Assembly: GCA_004519485.1 (NCBI GenBank)
Contig: CP038108.1
Coordinates: 992,001 to 1,056,000, forward strand
DNA from: Nannochloropsis oceanica
Taxonomy: Eukaryota; Sar; Eustigmatophyceae; Eustigmatales; Monodopsidaceae
Length of the DNA stretch: 64,000 nucleotides
Reading direction: 5' to 3'
This document shows positions 46,143 through 57,544 of the stretch, piece after piece (the stretch's first letter is position 1; each line of letters starts with the position of its first letter). Made by a program: the position numbers and the translations under genes. The notes beneath the pieces were generated by a model. The model saw only the letters and a list, made by a program, of their open reading frames with translations, searched no databases and was not told where the DNA came from.

Positions 46143-48089
46143 CTACTTGTAGAGATTGGCGATGACGTCGGCGTATTTCTCGGCCACCACAGAGCGTTTG
46201 AGCTTGAGCGTGGGCGTGAGCTCGCCGCCCTTCTCGGAGAAGTCCAAGGGCAGCACGGCCCACTTCTGTACGAACTGCGCATTAGAGGTGGCGGCGGCAT
46301 TGGCCTTCTTGAGCCCCTCGTCGAAATACTTCTTCCAGGCAGGGTCCTTGCCGACCTGCTCCGTGGTTGTGGCTTCCGAGCCCAGCTCTTTCCCGATATC
46401 CAGGGCCTCGCGGTTCAAGGCGTTCGTGGGGTTGCCCTGCTCGTCCAGCTTGGTCTTCATCGTCAGCAGCACAGTCAAAAATTTCTTCTTATCGCCCACC
46501 ACCATGCAATTAGCCACGGCGTGAAGGGCGGCCTTGACCTCGGTCTCAATTAGCACGGGCGGGATGTTCTCCCCGCCGGCCGTGATGATGAGCTCCTTGA
46601 TACGGCCCGTGATGGTCCAGAACCCGTCCGCATCCACGTCGGCCACGTCTCCTGAATGCAGCCAACCCTCCTCGTCCACTGCCTCCTTGGTCTTCTCCTC
46701 CATCTTCATGTAGCCCATCATAATGTGCCGCCCGAACATGCAGAATTCCTTGGCGGCCGCTTCCTGTTTGGTCTTAACCCCCGGTATGTCGCGGCCAATG
46801 GAGCCGATCTTCCAGGCGTAGGAGAAGTTGGAGGTGTGTGGGCCTGTGCACTCGGACTGCCCGAACAGCTCTAGCACAGGGATGTCCAGGGAGGCGAAGT
46901 ATTCGAGCACCTCGACGGATATGGGCGCTGCCGAGGTGATGCAGATCTTGGTCTGGTGCAGCCCTAGCGCCGCCTTCACTTTGGACAGGACGAGGGCGTA
47001 AGCGCAACCGAATCCCACGGGCGCCCCACCACCGCCCCCATATTGCTGGCGCCGGTTCTTCTCCAATCCCTTGGCTTTGGCCCACTGGGCCAGCGCCCGC
47101 TTGACCCCTGTGGTGGAGCGCGCCACCTCCTGCATTTTCTCGTAGATCTTCTCCCAGACACGCGGTACGCCAAAAAAGTAGGTGGGACAGACATCCTTCA
47201 GCGTGTTGGGTAGCGAGCCCCGGAGTGCGTCGGCCTGCGCGAAATAAATCTTAGCGCCCGAGGCGATGGGGCAGTGCACGTCCAGCATCTGTGCCGCCAC
47301 GTGGGACAGCGGCAGGTAGGACACCGACCGGTCCTCGCAAGTAAGCGTGAAAGGCAGGGCAGCCACAAAGTTTTTGACGGTCCAGGTCAGGTTATCGTGC
47401 GATATCATGACGGCCTTGGGCGGGCCCGTGGTGCCGGACGTGTAGATGAGCGTGCAACAATGTCCGGGCCGCTGGGCCTCAATGCGCGCACGGACCGCTG
47501 CCTCGCTTTTGTCCTTTCCCAGTGCCATGAAGGCCTTCCAGGAGTATATAGGCGTGTCACACGTGAATCCCTCGCCCGTGCCATCGTACACCACCAGCGC
47601 CTTAAGGCGGGGCAGGTTCTTGGCGATTTTTACGTACTTCTCCAGCTGCTTAGCGTTCTCCACCACAACCACTTCAGCCTCCGAGTGCTCCGAGATGTAA
47701 TTGCAGGCCTCCGCGTTGTTGCTCGTATAGATACCCACACCCACGCCACCCGCGGCAATGGCACCGCAGTTGGCGATGAGCCACTCAGGCGAGTTGAAAC
47801 CGATGATGTTGATGGCCCCGTGGGCCGGGAAGTCGAGGGCCAGGAGGCTCTTGGCGAAGGTGAGGGTCAGGTCATAGTATTCGCGCCATGTGTAAACGCT
47901 CCACTCAGTCGTCTCGGGGCTACCGCCGTGCGGAACTTTCTTGAAGTGGAGCGCGGGCCGGTCCCCGTAACGTTGGACAGTCTCCTCGAAGACCTGGTAA
48001 ACAGTTCGGGGCTCCCAAGCTCCAGGGCCCTCCTTCTCCATGCGCAAGTCCACCTCCCCGGACGCCGATGTCGTCGTGTAGGCGGGCAT
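46143..48089 (-). CDS. Long-chain acyl-CoA synthetase, bubblegum (ACSBG) type
   Basis: 648 residues from ATG 48089 (MPAYTTTSASGEV). It activates fatty acids to acyl-CoA through an acyl-adenylate. Adenylation motifs are in order: IYTSGTTGPPKAVMISHDN (P-loop, ~215), YLPLSHVAAQMLD, the linker region YFFGVPRVWEKIYEKMQ typical of ACSBG, ITSAAPISVEVLEYFASL, LFGQSECTGPHT, and GWLHSGDVADVDADGFWTI...GRIKELIITAGGENI with the catalytic Lys region. The C-terminal part keeps KVGKD-like spacing before KKYFDEGLKKAN. There is no plastid leader and no membrane segment, so it is likely cytosolic or ER-associated. Single exon. Confidence 0.93.
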   Translation of the reverse strand: MPAYTTTSASGEVDLRMEKEGPGAWEPRTVYQVFEETVQRYGDRPALHFKKVPHGGSPETTEWSVYTWREYYDLTLTFAKSLLALDFPAHGAINIIGFNSPEWLIANCGAIAAGGVGVGIYTSNNAEACNYISEHSEAEVVVVENAKQLEKYVKIAKNLPRLKALVVYDGTGEGFTCDTPIYSWKAFMALGKDKSEAAVRARIEAQRPGHCCTLIYTSGTTGPPKAVMISHDNLTWTVKNFVAALPFTLTCEDRSVSYLPLSHVAAQMLDVHCPIASGAKIYFAQADALRGSLPNTLKDVCPTYFFGVPRVWEKIYEKMQEVARSTTGVKRALAQWAKAKGLEKNRRQQYGGGGGAPVGFGCAYALVLSKVKAALGLHQTKICITSAAPISVEVLEYFASLDIPVLELFGQSECTGPHTSNFSYAWKIGSIGRDIPGVKTKQEAAAKEFCMFGRHIMMGYMKMEEKTKEAVDEEGWLHSGDVADVDADGFWTITGRIKELIITAGGENIPPVLIETEVKAALHAVANCMVVGDKKKFLTVLLTMKTKLDEQGNPTNALNREALDIGKELGSEATTTEQVGKDPAWKKYFDEGLKKANAAATSNAQFVQKWAVLPLDFSEKGGELTPTLKLKRSVVAEKYADVIANLYK

Positions 48090-49447
48090 GCTTTCTTCTC
48101 TCACTTGAAGATGTTTGCTTGCTTCGGGTTATGAGGTGGTCCTGCAGTTGTGTGTGTAGAAGGACATGAGAGGTGAGTATGCTAGTTTAACCGTTGAGGT
48201 GAGTAAGGCTAACCGGGCGAGTCACGGGGTGAGACAGGGGTCAGATAGACGCAGCTGGCGGGCGACCAAGCCACTTTGAGGACGAATAGATGTCGGAGAC
48301 CAAGAAACAAAACTCCGTGGGCAGACATGTCAAATGAAAGGAGAAAGTCATCATTCCTTCTTCCTTGTTCTGTGCATTAAGCTCTAACGGGAGCGTGCTG
48401 CATTTGTGCGTGGCTTTAACCTGGCGAATCGAAGAACAAGAAGCGGATCTGCTGCCAGAGCAGCATACACAGGCCTTGTGTAAACGTCACGACCTTAAGA
48501 CAGTACAATGGACACCGAAAAGTGAGTGTGAAGGCAAGCATGCACCAGAAATCGTGGAATTCTTCCATCTTTGTTGCGGCGACGGAGATGGGAGATGGCG
48601 ATCGCGAGAGGAGAGGAAGACGGGCAGAGGCGGCCACTCAATGGGCCATGGAGCTGGGATCGTGCATTGTTGTGAATAAAACTGAGGCATATGCCTCCAG
48701 TCGGCACTCTAGATTTGCAATGACAATGTCTAGGCCAACAGCTACGCCAAAAGGTTCGGAGATTGGTGCTTGTCTGGGTGTGGCGTTCGTCCGGGTCCAC
48801 ACGATGCTCATTCAACTCGATAGTTGTCGGTCCCCGAGATAAAGCACACCTTCAAACCAGGCATTGGTCGCCGGGTCCTCGTCATGCGCGACGAAAATTT
48901 AACCAAAAGTATGGATTATTGACAACTAGTTGATTTATTCAGTTGAACTGGCCTTTTCTTGAGTTTTTTTATGCAGAAAAGTTGTCCAGTGTGCGTTGGG
49001 AATCGACCGTTGAGTGACGCTCTTCCAGAGCTCCAGTTTTTGGCCGTACGACAATCGGCATTGCCATTCCCATCCCTGCTGTCCCTTGCACGTGTCCTTT
49101 CCTACCCAGGCGCGGTATTTTGTCGAAGCCTTCTCCAGTATGCCTACCAGGCTGGATGAGACTCTTTCTCACTGTTACTGCCTCTTCCCCCTTGCTTCTG
49201 CTCGCACCCCATTTTCACAGGGATTGCTTTGCCGGTGCCAAGCATCTTCTTTCTCCAATGGAGCCCCCGACCAAAGTTTAAACATAGGCACTTCATTGTT
49301 TCACCCCCAGTCCGGACGTCAACCTCACTCCCTCCCCCGGGTGCTAGGCCCGAGCCCCTTTGCGGCGGCGGGAAGGCGCGGCTTTGCCCTCTCGCTCCTT
49401 CCCCTCTCCCCTAGGCCGCGGCTGCCACGAGCTTCTGCTATAACCAA
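48090..49447. promoter_or_regulatory. Divergent interval, acyl-CoA synthetase / orphan at 49448
   Basis: 1358 bases without a recognisable gene. A pyrimidine-rich stretch ending CCCCTAG about 35 bases before the next ATG could be the acceptor of a 5' UTR intron. Confidence 0.4.
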
Positions 49448-51110
49448 ATGCCCCATTCTAAATTCAACTGGCGCTCGACGCCGGCGGCCGCTGCTCAAAA
49501 TTCGGACGGGACTTTTCGCTTTGGTTTTGGGGACACTTGGAAGCTCACGGACCACACCCTGGTTAAGCCCGAGAACGCCAAGGGCTGCACTCTTGATGGT
49601 ACGTCACTCTTGTTTGTCGCTCTCTCTCATTGCGTTTGAGTCTTGGTCCGTGTGTCCTTTGCGTCACTTACACAGTTGTATATATTCATCGTATACGTGT
49701 GCACGTAAGGAATTCATTCTTTCTTTTGGAAGCTCTGGCTTGGGCCTACTGGGAGGAAACACTTAATAATTTATTTTTCTTTGGCCGATAAAGTGCTTCT
49801 TTTCATTTCAAGTACACCGGTATCCTGTGTGGCTTTTCTTATTTAATTATTTATTTTCACCCTTGTTTATTCCCGCTTCCCAAGTGTCGTATGTTTTGGT
49901 TCTCCTGGACCAGTTACGGCCGTGGTACTCGTTCGTCGGTTTTGTGGCTTGTTCTCCTTTCCCACACATTGTGACTCAAGATGGAATAGCCCACTCACTC
50001 ACGCTCCCTCCAATTCACATTCCCCTGCACAGTGTCTCTAGAGCATGACTCGAAGGTGACGCAGCTACAGTTGGTGTGCAATGCCTCGGCTCTGCAAGTC
50101 AGTGTGGTGCAGGCCATGAACGCCCAGGAGTTCAAGTGGATCACGCAAATACGCGGCACGCCATTGCCAAACCAACCAGACATGTTTTATTTCAGGTGTG
50201 TACTACCATCAAGAGAGATTAAGAAGGAACGAGGAAGAAGGGGAGTGGGGATGCTGGTTGATGCGGGTAGGCTGCCGGCGAGAAGAGATCCGACCACCCT
50301 CTTTTTCCGTTTGTCAAACGTCAAGTATAGACGTTTCCCCAATCAGTCAGCTGCAATGTCTTAGCTCAACCTTATACTCTCCCCTCGTTTCCCATAATCC
50401 ATAGAACTCCCGAAGAGCTGCTGACCCAGAAGCTGTGGCGCCTACGGGTCAAGTTCCTCTTCTCCTCCACTGCAATCTCGGCCGTGCGCATCCAGGCTCT
50501 CAGCCTTTCCTTCGAGAAGCTCACCCGCCGGGGGGGCAGCGGTAAGAGCAGCAACAGCAGAAGCGGTGGCGGCGGTAGTTCCAGTTTGTACCGAAACGAC
50601 ATGACCTCGCTAGCTGGAAGCGGGGGTGGAGGAGGGATAGGGGGGATACCCCGTGCCCCTATGCTGTACCGGGGCCCTGGCACGACGAGCACTACCACCA
50701 GTACCACGGCCTCGATGACCACCACCCCCACGGGCACCTGCACGCCTTGCTCTGTATCGGTTTACGGCGACGGTGACGTGGTCTCGGATCTGTCGGAGGA
50801 GGCCAGCACACGCTCACTGGGCAGCCGCACGCCTGACAGTATCAGCAGCGGCAGCAGCGGCAGCAGCAGTAGAGGCAGCGGGGGTAGGAGGAGAGCAACC
50901 ACTTCCAGCTCGGACAGGGATGCGATCCGTGGCCTGATGGAGGCCATCGACCAGCTTATATCGCAGGGTGGAAGTAGCAGCGTGCTTGTGGACGAACTGT
51001 TGCGGCTGAAGGAGAGGTTGGCCGATGACTTGTCGCAACGCGCCACGGACCAGCAATTGAATGCCACTATCGCCCGCATCAGCACTATCATCAAATCCAT
51101 CGTTAGATAA
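49448..51110 (+). CDS. 339-residue hypothetical protein, three exons
   Basis: Exons 49448-49598, 50033-50195 and 50405-51110 (introns GTACGTCA...TGCACAG and GTGTGTAC...TCCATAG). The phases agree and the total is an exact multiple of three. I do not recognise the family. The N-terminal ~135 residues look like a compact beta domain: FRFGFGDTWKLTDHTLVKPE, SKVTQLQLVCNASALQVSVV, QEFKWITQIRGTPL, KLWRLRVKFLFSSTAISAVR. Then come Ser/Gly/Thr-rich disordered residues and a C-terminal helix pair (MEAIDQLISQ, VDELLRLKERLADDL, ATIARISTIIKSIVR). No signal peptide. The folded part crosses both splice junctions smoothly, which supports the gene model. Confidence 0.75.
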
Positions 51111-52122
51111 AGAAGGGAGGAATGTGGGAAGCAACCTTATCGTCGTCTCTTTTTTCACCTTGATATATTGTCAGTAATTAGATATCCGAAAGTAGAGAGT
51201 TGGGCGCGTGTTCGGGGGGCGAGCGTATGTGTAGTATGGGGGACGCGTCCTGGTTGTGTTTTTGAAATTCCGTGTATTGGAAATAGGGATGAGAGACACA
51301 ACGGAAGCCGGCTACGAAACAGTGGCATTTTGTCACACCGACGGCAACGAGGACAGTGCGATGGCAAAGAGGAGAACAGCGGCAAGCATAGACTTGTGTC
51401 CCAAGGAGGAGCCAGGGGTTTGTGGATCAAGCTGCCGCGAATGTGTTTGATGTAAGTGAAAGTAGTGCGATTGTCATATTCTTTACATATATAAGAGAGG
51501 GTAGTGATTAATCGGTCCGAGTTGAGTCATCCAGTAAACAAATTTCTCTTGGGGAGTTCCGCGTATATGTACTTAAATTTGTCCAGGGAAGGTAGGCTGG
51601 AGGGGATAAGGCAAGGGGCTTAGAGATTGCCTGGGTGGTCTTTCTTAAGCAGAAAGACGAAATGAGATTAGGGACGAGAGGGGAAAAGTTTAGGAAGAAG
51701 AAAGGGAGAAAAAAGAAGATTTAAGATCTAGAGAATAGAGAGAAGAAAAAAATGGAAAAGGCAGAGGTCGGGGCCTCGCATCAGTGCAGGCATGTAGGGG
51801 TCATGGTCGTAGGCATGAGGACGACAGAGAGGAGCAACGCAAACGATCGCGCAGGTTGTGAAGAAGTGAAACGACGAACATTTTTAGAGCTGGTAGGTTT
51901 GTACAGTCAATGGTCGTACGTTTGGTCAGGGCAGGGCCGGTGGAAAGGGAAAAGCGGTAGGATGAAGAGCGAGAGCAATGGAATCCACTACGCATGACTA
52001 AAAGGGAAGCAATGATGTGCCCATCATGATATATGGCCATGCACTTATTCCTGCAGACTGTCAGTATCATGCTCTTTTTTTGTTCTCTTCTTTTCCAGCG
52101 TCTTTCGTTTCCTTTTTTTTCT
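51111..52122. other. Convergent 3' interval, orphan / FNTB
   Basis: 1012 bases. No gene recognised. A strongly purine-rich (A/G) stretch runs from about 51655 to 51760, and a T-rich stretch near 52075-52125 abuts the FNTB stop. Confidence 0.6.
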
Positions 52123-54398
52123 TCACGACAGTAATGCTCCGTGGGAGGCAGGTGCAGTGTAGTAGAAGCGGAGGGCTCGCTCCACCTTTTCTCGTCGGAT
52201 GTTATACACGGGGTTGGTAATATGCTGTGGTTGAGGGAGCGGATGGGAAGTGGAAGGCCAGAGAAGTGAGAGTGGTTCAGAGTCCTATCGATTATGCATG
52301 TCAGACACGTCCTAAGACGCGTAATCCACGTGCCTCCTTCCATATGCCCTTGGTCTCCTTTTTCGTGAACACCCTATCATCTTCTCATCTCGATTCCTTC
52401 TTCCCGCCTCCCGTCCATGCCCTGTCAAACTCACCAGCAAATTCCCCACGTCACCATACACGAGTGCTGTCCCTCCCTTCCCTCCCGCCCGGCCCCACTG
52501 CGCACAGCTCAGCCCCGACAAGTTGTAGCAAGTGTGGTAGAAGTCGCGAGGCTTGCCCGGTTTGTCCCGGAGCCCGCCGTCGAGGGCCTGGGCGCAATGC
52601 AAAATGTATCTCTGAAGAGCGTGCTGGTTGAGACCGGGTACACGCCCGAGGGAGGGAGTGTCATGCTCGCCGACGTCCAAGGAGGGCTGGATGGCCACTG
52701 TCTTATAGCTGATGTTGGCTGCGTCGTCGGCAGAGACCTCGTCAAGACGGGGGGAGCCGCCGTCTTTGCCATCGCCGGTTTGGAGGCAGGGAGAGGACGG
52801 GCGAGAGGAGCAAGGTTGAGCCTGGCCTAGTGACCCCCTCCAGCCAACCGCCTCCTCCGCCTCCCCCTCGCCACTCAAGACCATGTCCACCAACACGGCC
52901 GTGGCGCCCTGCCAGAACGAGTAACACCCGTCCACGAGCTTGTTCGTCCGTCCCTGAAACCCGCCCTCCATCTCCATCTGCCTTCGGGCCACCCACCCTT
53001 CCAGCGACACCAGATCTGCCTCCTCCGCCCTCCCCAAGATCACCAGCGCTGCAAAGGCACAGAAAACATAGCCACCGTGAGCCTCTTGCCCAGGCTCGCC
53101 ACCAAACCCGCCCTCATAGGTCTGGCAGGATAAGAGGTAGTCGGCTACGTCCGCGGTGAGTTCAGGAGTGAGGAGGTTGAGGAGGGAGGCGATGGAGATG
53201 ACAGTGTACGTGCCGCGGACGTCAACCTCCCTGTCATAAGGCGGGGCGGAAAGCAACAGGAATGAAAAGGGGTGGGGCGGGATGAGCTTGTCTGCGGGAG
53301 GAGGCGAGGAAAGAAGAGGACTTCTACTCTTGTCCACATACAACATGTACTTCTTCACCTACCAATACATAAACGGTTTCTTCCTCTTCTTCATCAGTTC
53401 ATCGTGCCTTTGCGGCTCCCAACCATCTACCGCAGGACACTTTGACACGTACCCGTCGTCGTGCATGCAGAATCCACCCGATGGATGCTTGCGAGCCAAG
53501 AACCATCGGTAAAGCGCGGGTCGATCAATGATTCTGTAAGCCTCCTCTGTGCCCACAATCAACAAGGCAAGCACCGCTGCATACGTGGGCGCACAGTGCG
53601 ACAGCTGCTGGGTCCCCCCACCAAACCCTCCACCGACGTTCTGACAAGATGCCATGGTAGTCATCACATGTCTTAAGAGCTCCGTGTCCACATCTGCGTG
53701 GGCGGCTTCGCCCGTGGTCTCGAGGCCCTTGAGGAGGTCGATGGAGTGGAGCATCCAGTAACACAGCCAGGGTCGACTCGCGTCCAGGCAAATAAAGCCC
53801 GGCCCCAGGTACCGCAGGCCCCGCATGACATAGTCAAGGTGCTGCTTTCGGAGGAGGCGCACTTCGCCGTCGTCGTTGAAGAAGCCGGCGGCTTGGAGGC
53901 CTGAGGCCTCGTGCTGTGACAGTGGCAGAGAACGGGAAAGGAAGGGGATAGAATGTGAGCGAGGGGATGCGTGACGGCAAGCTCTGAAAGAAAATGAAGA
54001 AGCGGAGGCAAAATGGAACTCTAAAGACGAATAAGGCAAATGATTAGAGTCATCACATAACGCTTCGTGCCCCGGGCAGCAGAAGCAGTGGCATGCTGCT
54101 GGGACGTGGGGGGGTAAGGCAGAGAGTAAGGGAGGGGGGCGACTATTCTCATGCACGCACTCACTCACTTCGTCCAACTTCTCCAATGACCGCAAGTGGC
54201 GCACACACATGCGCTCGCATTCTTCCTGTGCAAGTGGAATGGATGGGAAAGAGTGAGGCTTTGCGCACAATTTATTATTTGTTCTATGTTGCTGCCTTTC
54301 TAGCACTCCTTTCTCTTTCTTCCCTCCTTAGTCACCTGTTCAATCTCCGTCCGCGTCTTTGGGCGCAACGACGAGGAGGAATAGAAAGTGAAGTTCAT
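52123..54398 (-). CDS. FNTB: Protein farnesyltransferase beta subunit
   Basis: Catalytic zinc subunit that attaches farnesyl to CaaX proteins with the alpha subunit. 492 residues in five exons: 54398-54336, 54225-54169, 53913-53453, 53230-52435, 52224-52123. Every junction keeps frame and family sequence: IEQ|EECERMCVRHL, LDE|HEASG, DDG|EVDVRGTY, GNLL|HITNPVYNI. Marks are LDASRPWLCYWMLHSIDLL, APTYAAVLALLIVGTEEAYR, SCQTYEGGFGGEPGQEAHGG, EGGFQGRTNKLVDGCYSFWQ with the zinc ligands Asp and Cys, and RDFYHTCYNLSGLS with the zinc His. The last exon restores the usual C-terminus, so reading exon 4 straight on to 52312 would be wrong. A ~55-residue insertion follows the zinc region. The second intron is stop-free and phase-neutral. 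Confidence 0.93.
53914..54168 (-). other. Stop-free 255-base intron 2 of FNTB
   Basis: GTGAGTGAGTGC donor and CACTGTCACAG acceptor. 85 codons, open in the coding frame, with composition unlike the enzyme (Cys/His/Ser-rich). Retention would insert 85 residues before the first conserved block. Confidence 0.75.
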
Positions 54399-54609
54399 GA
54401 TGTGTGCTCCCACCTATAACCTGTGTGTTGTGTGAGGATTTTAAGGCAGGGCAAGCGTCACCAGAACTTCACCGCTCATCATGATGATGGATGACATGTG
54501 TTAGTCATCGGCGAGAGCTTCAAGAAGTTAAAACTCACTGCTGTTCCGCCTCAAACCAACACGAACAACCGCTCATGCCTCCCAACCACCCAACCACCGG
54601 TTAAGCAGC
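54399..54609. promoter_or_regulatory. Divergent promoter interval, FNTB / plastid orphan
   Basis: 211 bases between opposed ATGs. No named element visible. Confidence 0.35.
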
Positions 54610-56120
54610 ATGAGGAGGAGATACGACTTGGGAGTCCGAATGCGGGCCTTTCTCCTCCTGCTGCATGTTCTAGGGGAAGCCTTCACAATATCCTCCTCCT
54701 TCATGCTGTGTCCCGCTCGTCCAATCAGACCCACACTAGTAGCTACTCCCGTCCATCGACCAGAAGCATGCCCGACGACACCGCAACACCTCTTGAACTT
54801 CCTGGGATCAGTCAGACTGTCCTTATGCTTTCGATTGTCTGCGTCCTTTGACAATGATGCGGACGGTGGGAATAGTGAAAGTAATGAGGAAGACAGCCAC
54901 CCGATAGTGGCACCGTCCCCGGAGACGTCCACCGCCCCAACCCAGAGGTTGGTAGGCTCCGAAGGGATGGCGACGATCTCTCCCTTTCGAAGCGGTAGCA
55001 CTTACAACTCCGGTGCACCTGCCCTGGGAGTAGATCCGACCCGGCCACCGTCGTACTCCCCGGAAGAGTCCGCTTTCGTGGAGATGAAGGTGGACCGAAT
55101 GCTTGTGCGGAAGATTGATCTATGGCCGCCCGAGGAGATATTCGAGCTGATGCCCTTGCTCATGAAGGTGAGCGAGAATATTGAAAAAATTAGGGATGGG
55201 GGAAAAGAGGGAGAGAGATATGGAGAATTGTCCAGACGGCGAGATCAAGACCACTCACTCACTCACCGACGCCTCTTTTTGCTGACACTCCTGCACACAA
55301 TCACGCACAGGGCACATACTTTGAATACGCCCTCGTCCAACGCCTAGAGTACGATCAACGGCTGGACGGGACACCCCTTGTTCCCTCCCTCGCCTCATCC
55401 AGCAGCAAGGAACGACGTCGCCTCGAACACTCCCGCTCTTTCCTGGCCAGTTTGAAATACTCAGAGGAGCAGCGCCTGGCCCGACAATGGATTGAAGGGC
55501 TCCTAGAAGCAGCGACCGAAAGCACAGAGGCCATGGACGAGAAGGTGTTTGAGTTGCTGGCTTACGAGGGGGGTGTGCTGGTGGGGCCCGTGCAGGAGGC
55601 CCTGGCCACCATGCTCCGCCGCCTCCGCTCCATGTCCCCCGACGAAAAGACCTTGACTCAAGTCGTCATTGAGACGCTCCAAAAGCGCGTGGAGGCGGAG
55701 GTCCAAACCCAGGAAATGCCCTTTGTCCGCCTCCTTGCCCTCCTGCTTCGCCTGCCCTCACCTGAAGACCGGGAGCGGATCCTACGGACGGAGCTTCGCA
55801 ACAGCCGCGTGGTGGAGGAGTTTGCGGCTTACCTTGAGGAGGGGGCTGATTACGTAGCACGGCTACGCCTAGGCCCGTACAGCCTCCCTGATGACACGCC
55901 GGAGGAGATGAAGAAGATTCTGGCTATTCTCAGGGGGTTCACTCGGACGGGGAGGAAGGGAGAAAGGGAGGGAGTGGTGAAGACGGCGGCGGGCCATGCG
56001 GCGATGGCCTCGTCCTCCGTGTCAAGATTAGGCATTGTGGACGTAGAGGAGTTGAGGGGAAGAGGGGAAGGAGGGGAGGGGGGCTTGCCGCCGCCGCCGC
56101 CGACGACGACGACGAGATGA
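54610..56120 (+). CDS. Probable plastid-targeted protein of unknown function
   Basis: 455 residues from ATG 54610, or 444 from ATG 54643. Exons 54610-55167 and 55311-56120 (intron GTGAGCGA...CGCACAG, phase 0). The second ATG gives MRAFLLLLHVLGEAFTISSSF, a signal peptide with Phe just after it, like a heterokont plastid leader, so I prefer it. A Ser/Pro-rich stretch follows. A mainly helical domain spans residues ~155-400 (FVEMKVDRMLVRKIDLWPPE, GTYFEYALVQRLEYDQRLDG, LKYSEEQRLARQWIEGLLEA, EVQTQEMPFVRLLALLLRLP). No family recognised. The C-terminus is low complexity: Gly/Glu then Pro and Thr runs from CCG and ACG triplets. Confidence 0.75.
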
Positions 56121-56409
56121 GAGTGAAGCGACGGATTGGTACCTGTAAATAAACATGCCCGAGTTGTGGAAAAGAAGAAGAGAAAACGAAAGTAAGGAGT
56201 TTCTTCCAGCTGTATATATACATTTGTTTGTTTCCTTCTTTTCCTGCCCGTTCTCTTCTCACTTTTCGCACCGCCGAGTTTATGGTCCTCGGGATCCACC
56301 GCCTTTAGTTTCGAACTACACATGTACCAACCCTTCGTCTTCTCCCCGCCTACAAAGGTAAGCCGCGACTTTGGCCTCTGCTCCGCTCTATTCCTTCTTC
56401 TCCCTCTCA

Positions 56410-57136
56410 CTAGATCTCTGTCACCTCCCCCTCGCTCCCGCTTCGTGGATCATCTGCTTTGTGATGGCCCCGGGGGAATGAATGCGGTGGTCGAGGCATC
56501 CGACAATGGGGTTCCTGGCGATGCTGTTGTTGCTGCTGGCAATCGTAAGGATCGCTGGGTAACACGGGAAAGGGAAACCCACCACTAAAGATATTCCCAA
56601 ATCCTCCCCTTCCTCCACCGCCACCAGCTCGACCGTTGCCGCCTGCGAACTCTTGAAAGACACCTTCCAGCATATGACCAAAGAGACTCGAAAGCATGTC
56701 TTCTGCTACTGCTCCTCCTTGTCCTCCTGCTCTGTCACCCATGCCTGGTAGAGGAAACATGGGCGGAAGCTGCTGAGGGTGAGAGAAGCCATGCTGCATG
56801 GCCGTCTCACCGTGGGCACCGGTATTGTCATCGCTTTCGTTCTTCTGTGTGTAAATTTCAACTAGTGCCTCTCCTTGGGAGAATGGGGACGAGAGGGATG
56901 GGAGAAAGGATTAAGTGAGCGAGGGACCGGGGCAGGCACGAAACGAAAAAGTCTATGGGGTACACACTCTCTCACGTACCTTCACAAGCTCTCACGACCT
57001 TGGTCAGCGTCTCGGCTTTGCTGCTCCCATTCAAGACGCTTGAAAAGTGTGAGCGAATTGTGGAGTACGAGCAGTGCGGGTGCCTCTGCTTGTCCTGCTC
57101 AATGGTGCTTCGAATGTGGTCCGTGGTGCCGCTCAT
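56410..57136 (-). CDS. 206-residue hypothetical protein, two exons
   Basis: Exons 57136-56980 and 56873-56410 (intron GTACGTGA...CCCAAG); the phases agree. I do not recognise it. Residues 1-65 look folded and helical (TTDHIRSTIEQDKQRHPHCS, RSHFSSVLNGSSKAETLTKV, ACEGEALVEIYTQKN). The rest is low complexity with Gly, Pro and Gln runs around an amphipathic helix (EDMLSSLFGHMLEGVFQEFA). No signal peptide or membrane segment. It is convergent with the gene before it (about 290 bases) and divergent from the CZIB-like gene. A further intron near the Gln run cannot be excluded. Confidence 0.6.
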
Positions 57137-57544
57137 GACTGAGGCTGGGGCTGGGGAAGGGGAAGCCTTCTCGTTCAAAAAAAGACGAGGCGCGGGACTA
57201 TACAGGGACGGGTCTGCAGAGAGAAGTGATACAAATATCTACGTGGAACGGTAGTGGTTGGGTAGAAAGAACGTTATGTGTTACTCCTTGGTTGTAAAGC
57301 TGACATAGAAGCCTTGGGGTAGGGCTCGCTCACCCCCGTCGGCGCTTGACGACTGCGCTCTGACCATCTAGAACACCACATGTAGGATCGCAGCAGTCGG
57401 ATTGCTTCGTACTACACTCCGAGACCTTGTGCGTATTGTCCGCTGTGTACATACTCCAGCTTTCATCCATTCAATCGAAATTCTTCTACACACAAGAGAG
57501 AGTGGTGTGGTGGTGGAGTTCCCCTGCTACATCACATCTCAGCA
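57137..57544. promoter_or_regulatory. Divergent interval, hypothetical / CZIB-like gene
   Basis: 408 bases between opposed starts; no gene or named element seen. Confidence 0.35.

Noticed and set aside
47274-48134. A 286-codon antisense open frame over the acyl-CoA synthetase
   Set aside because: Shadow of a GC-rich coding sequence; composition and lack of any domain argue against a gene. A similar antisense frame in NSUN2 (44603-45355) was rejected for the same reason.
48365-48842. Overlapping open frames on both strands upstream of the orphan at 49448
   Set aside because: No domains, no good start context, and mutually overlapping in several frames.
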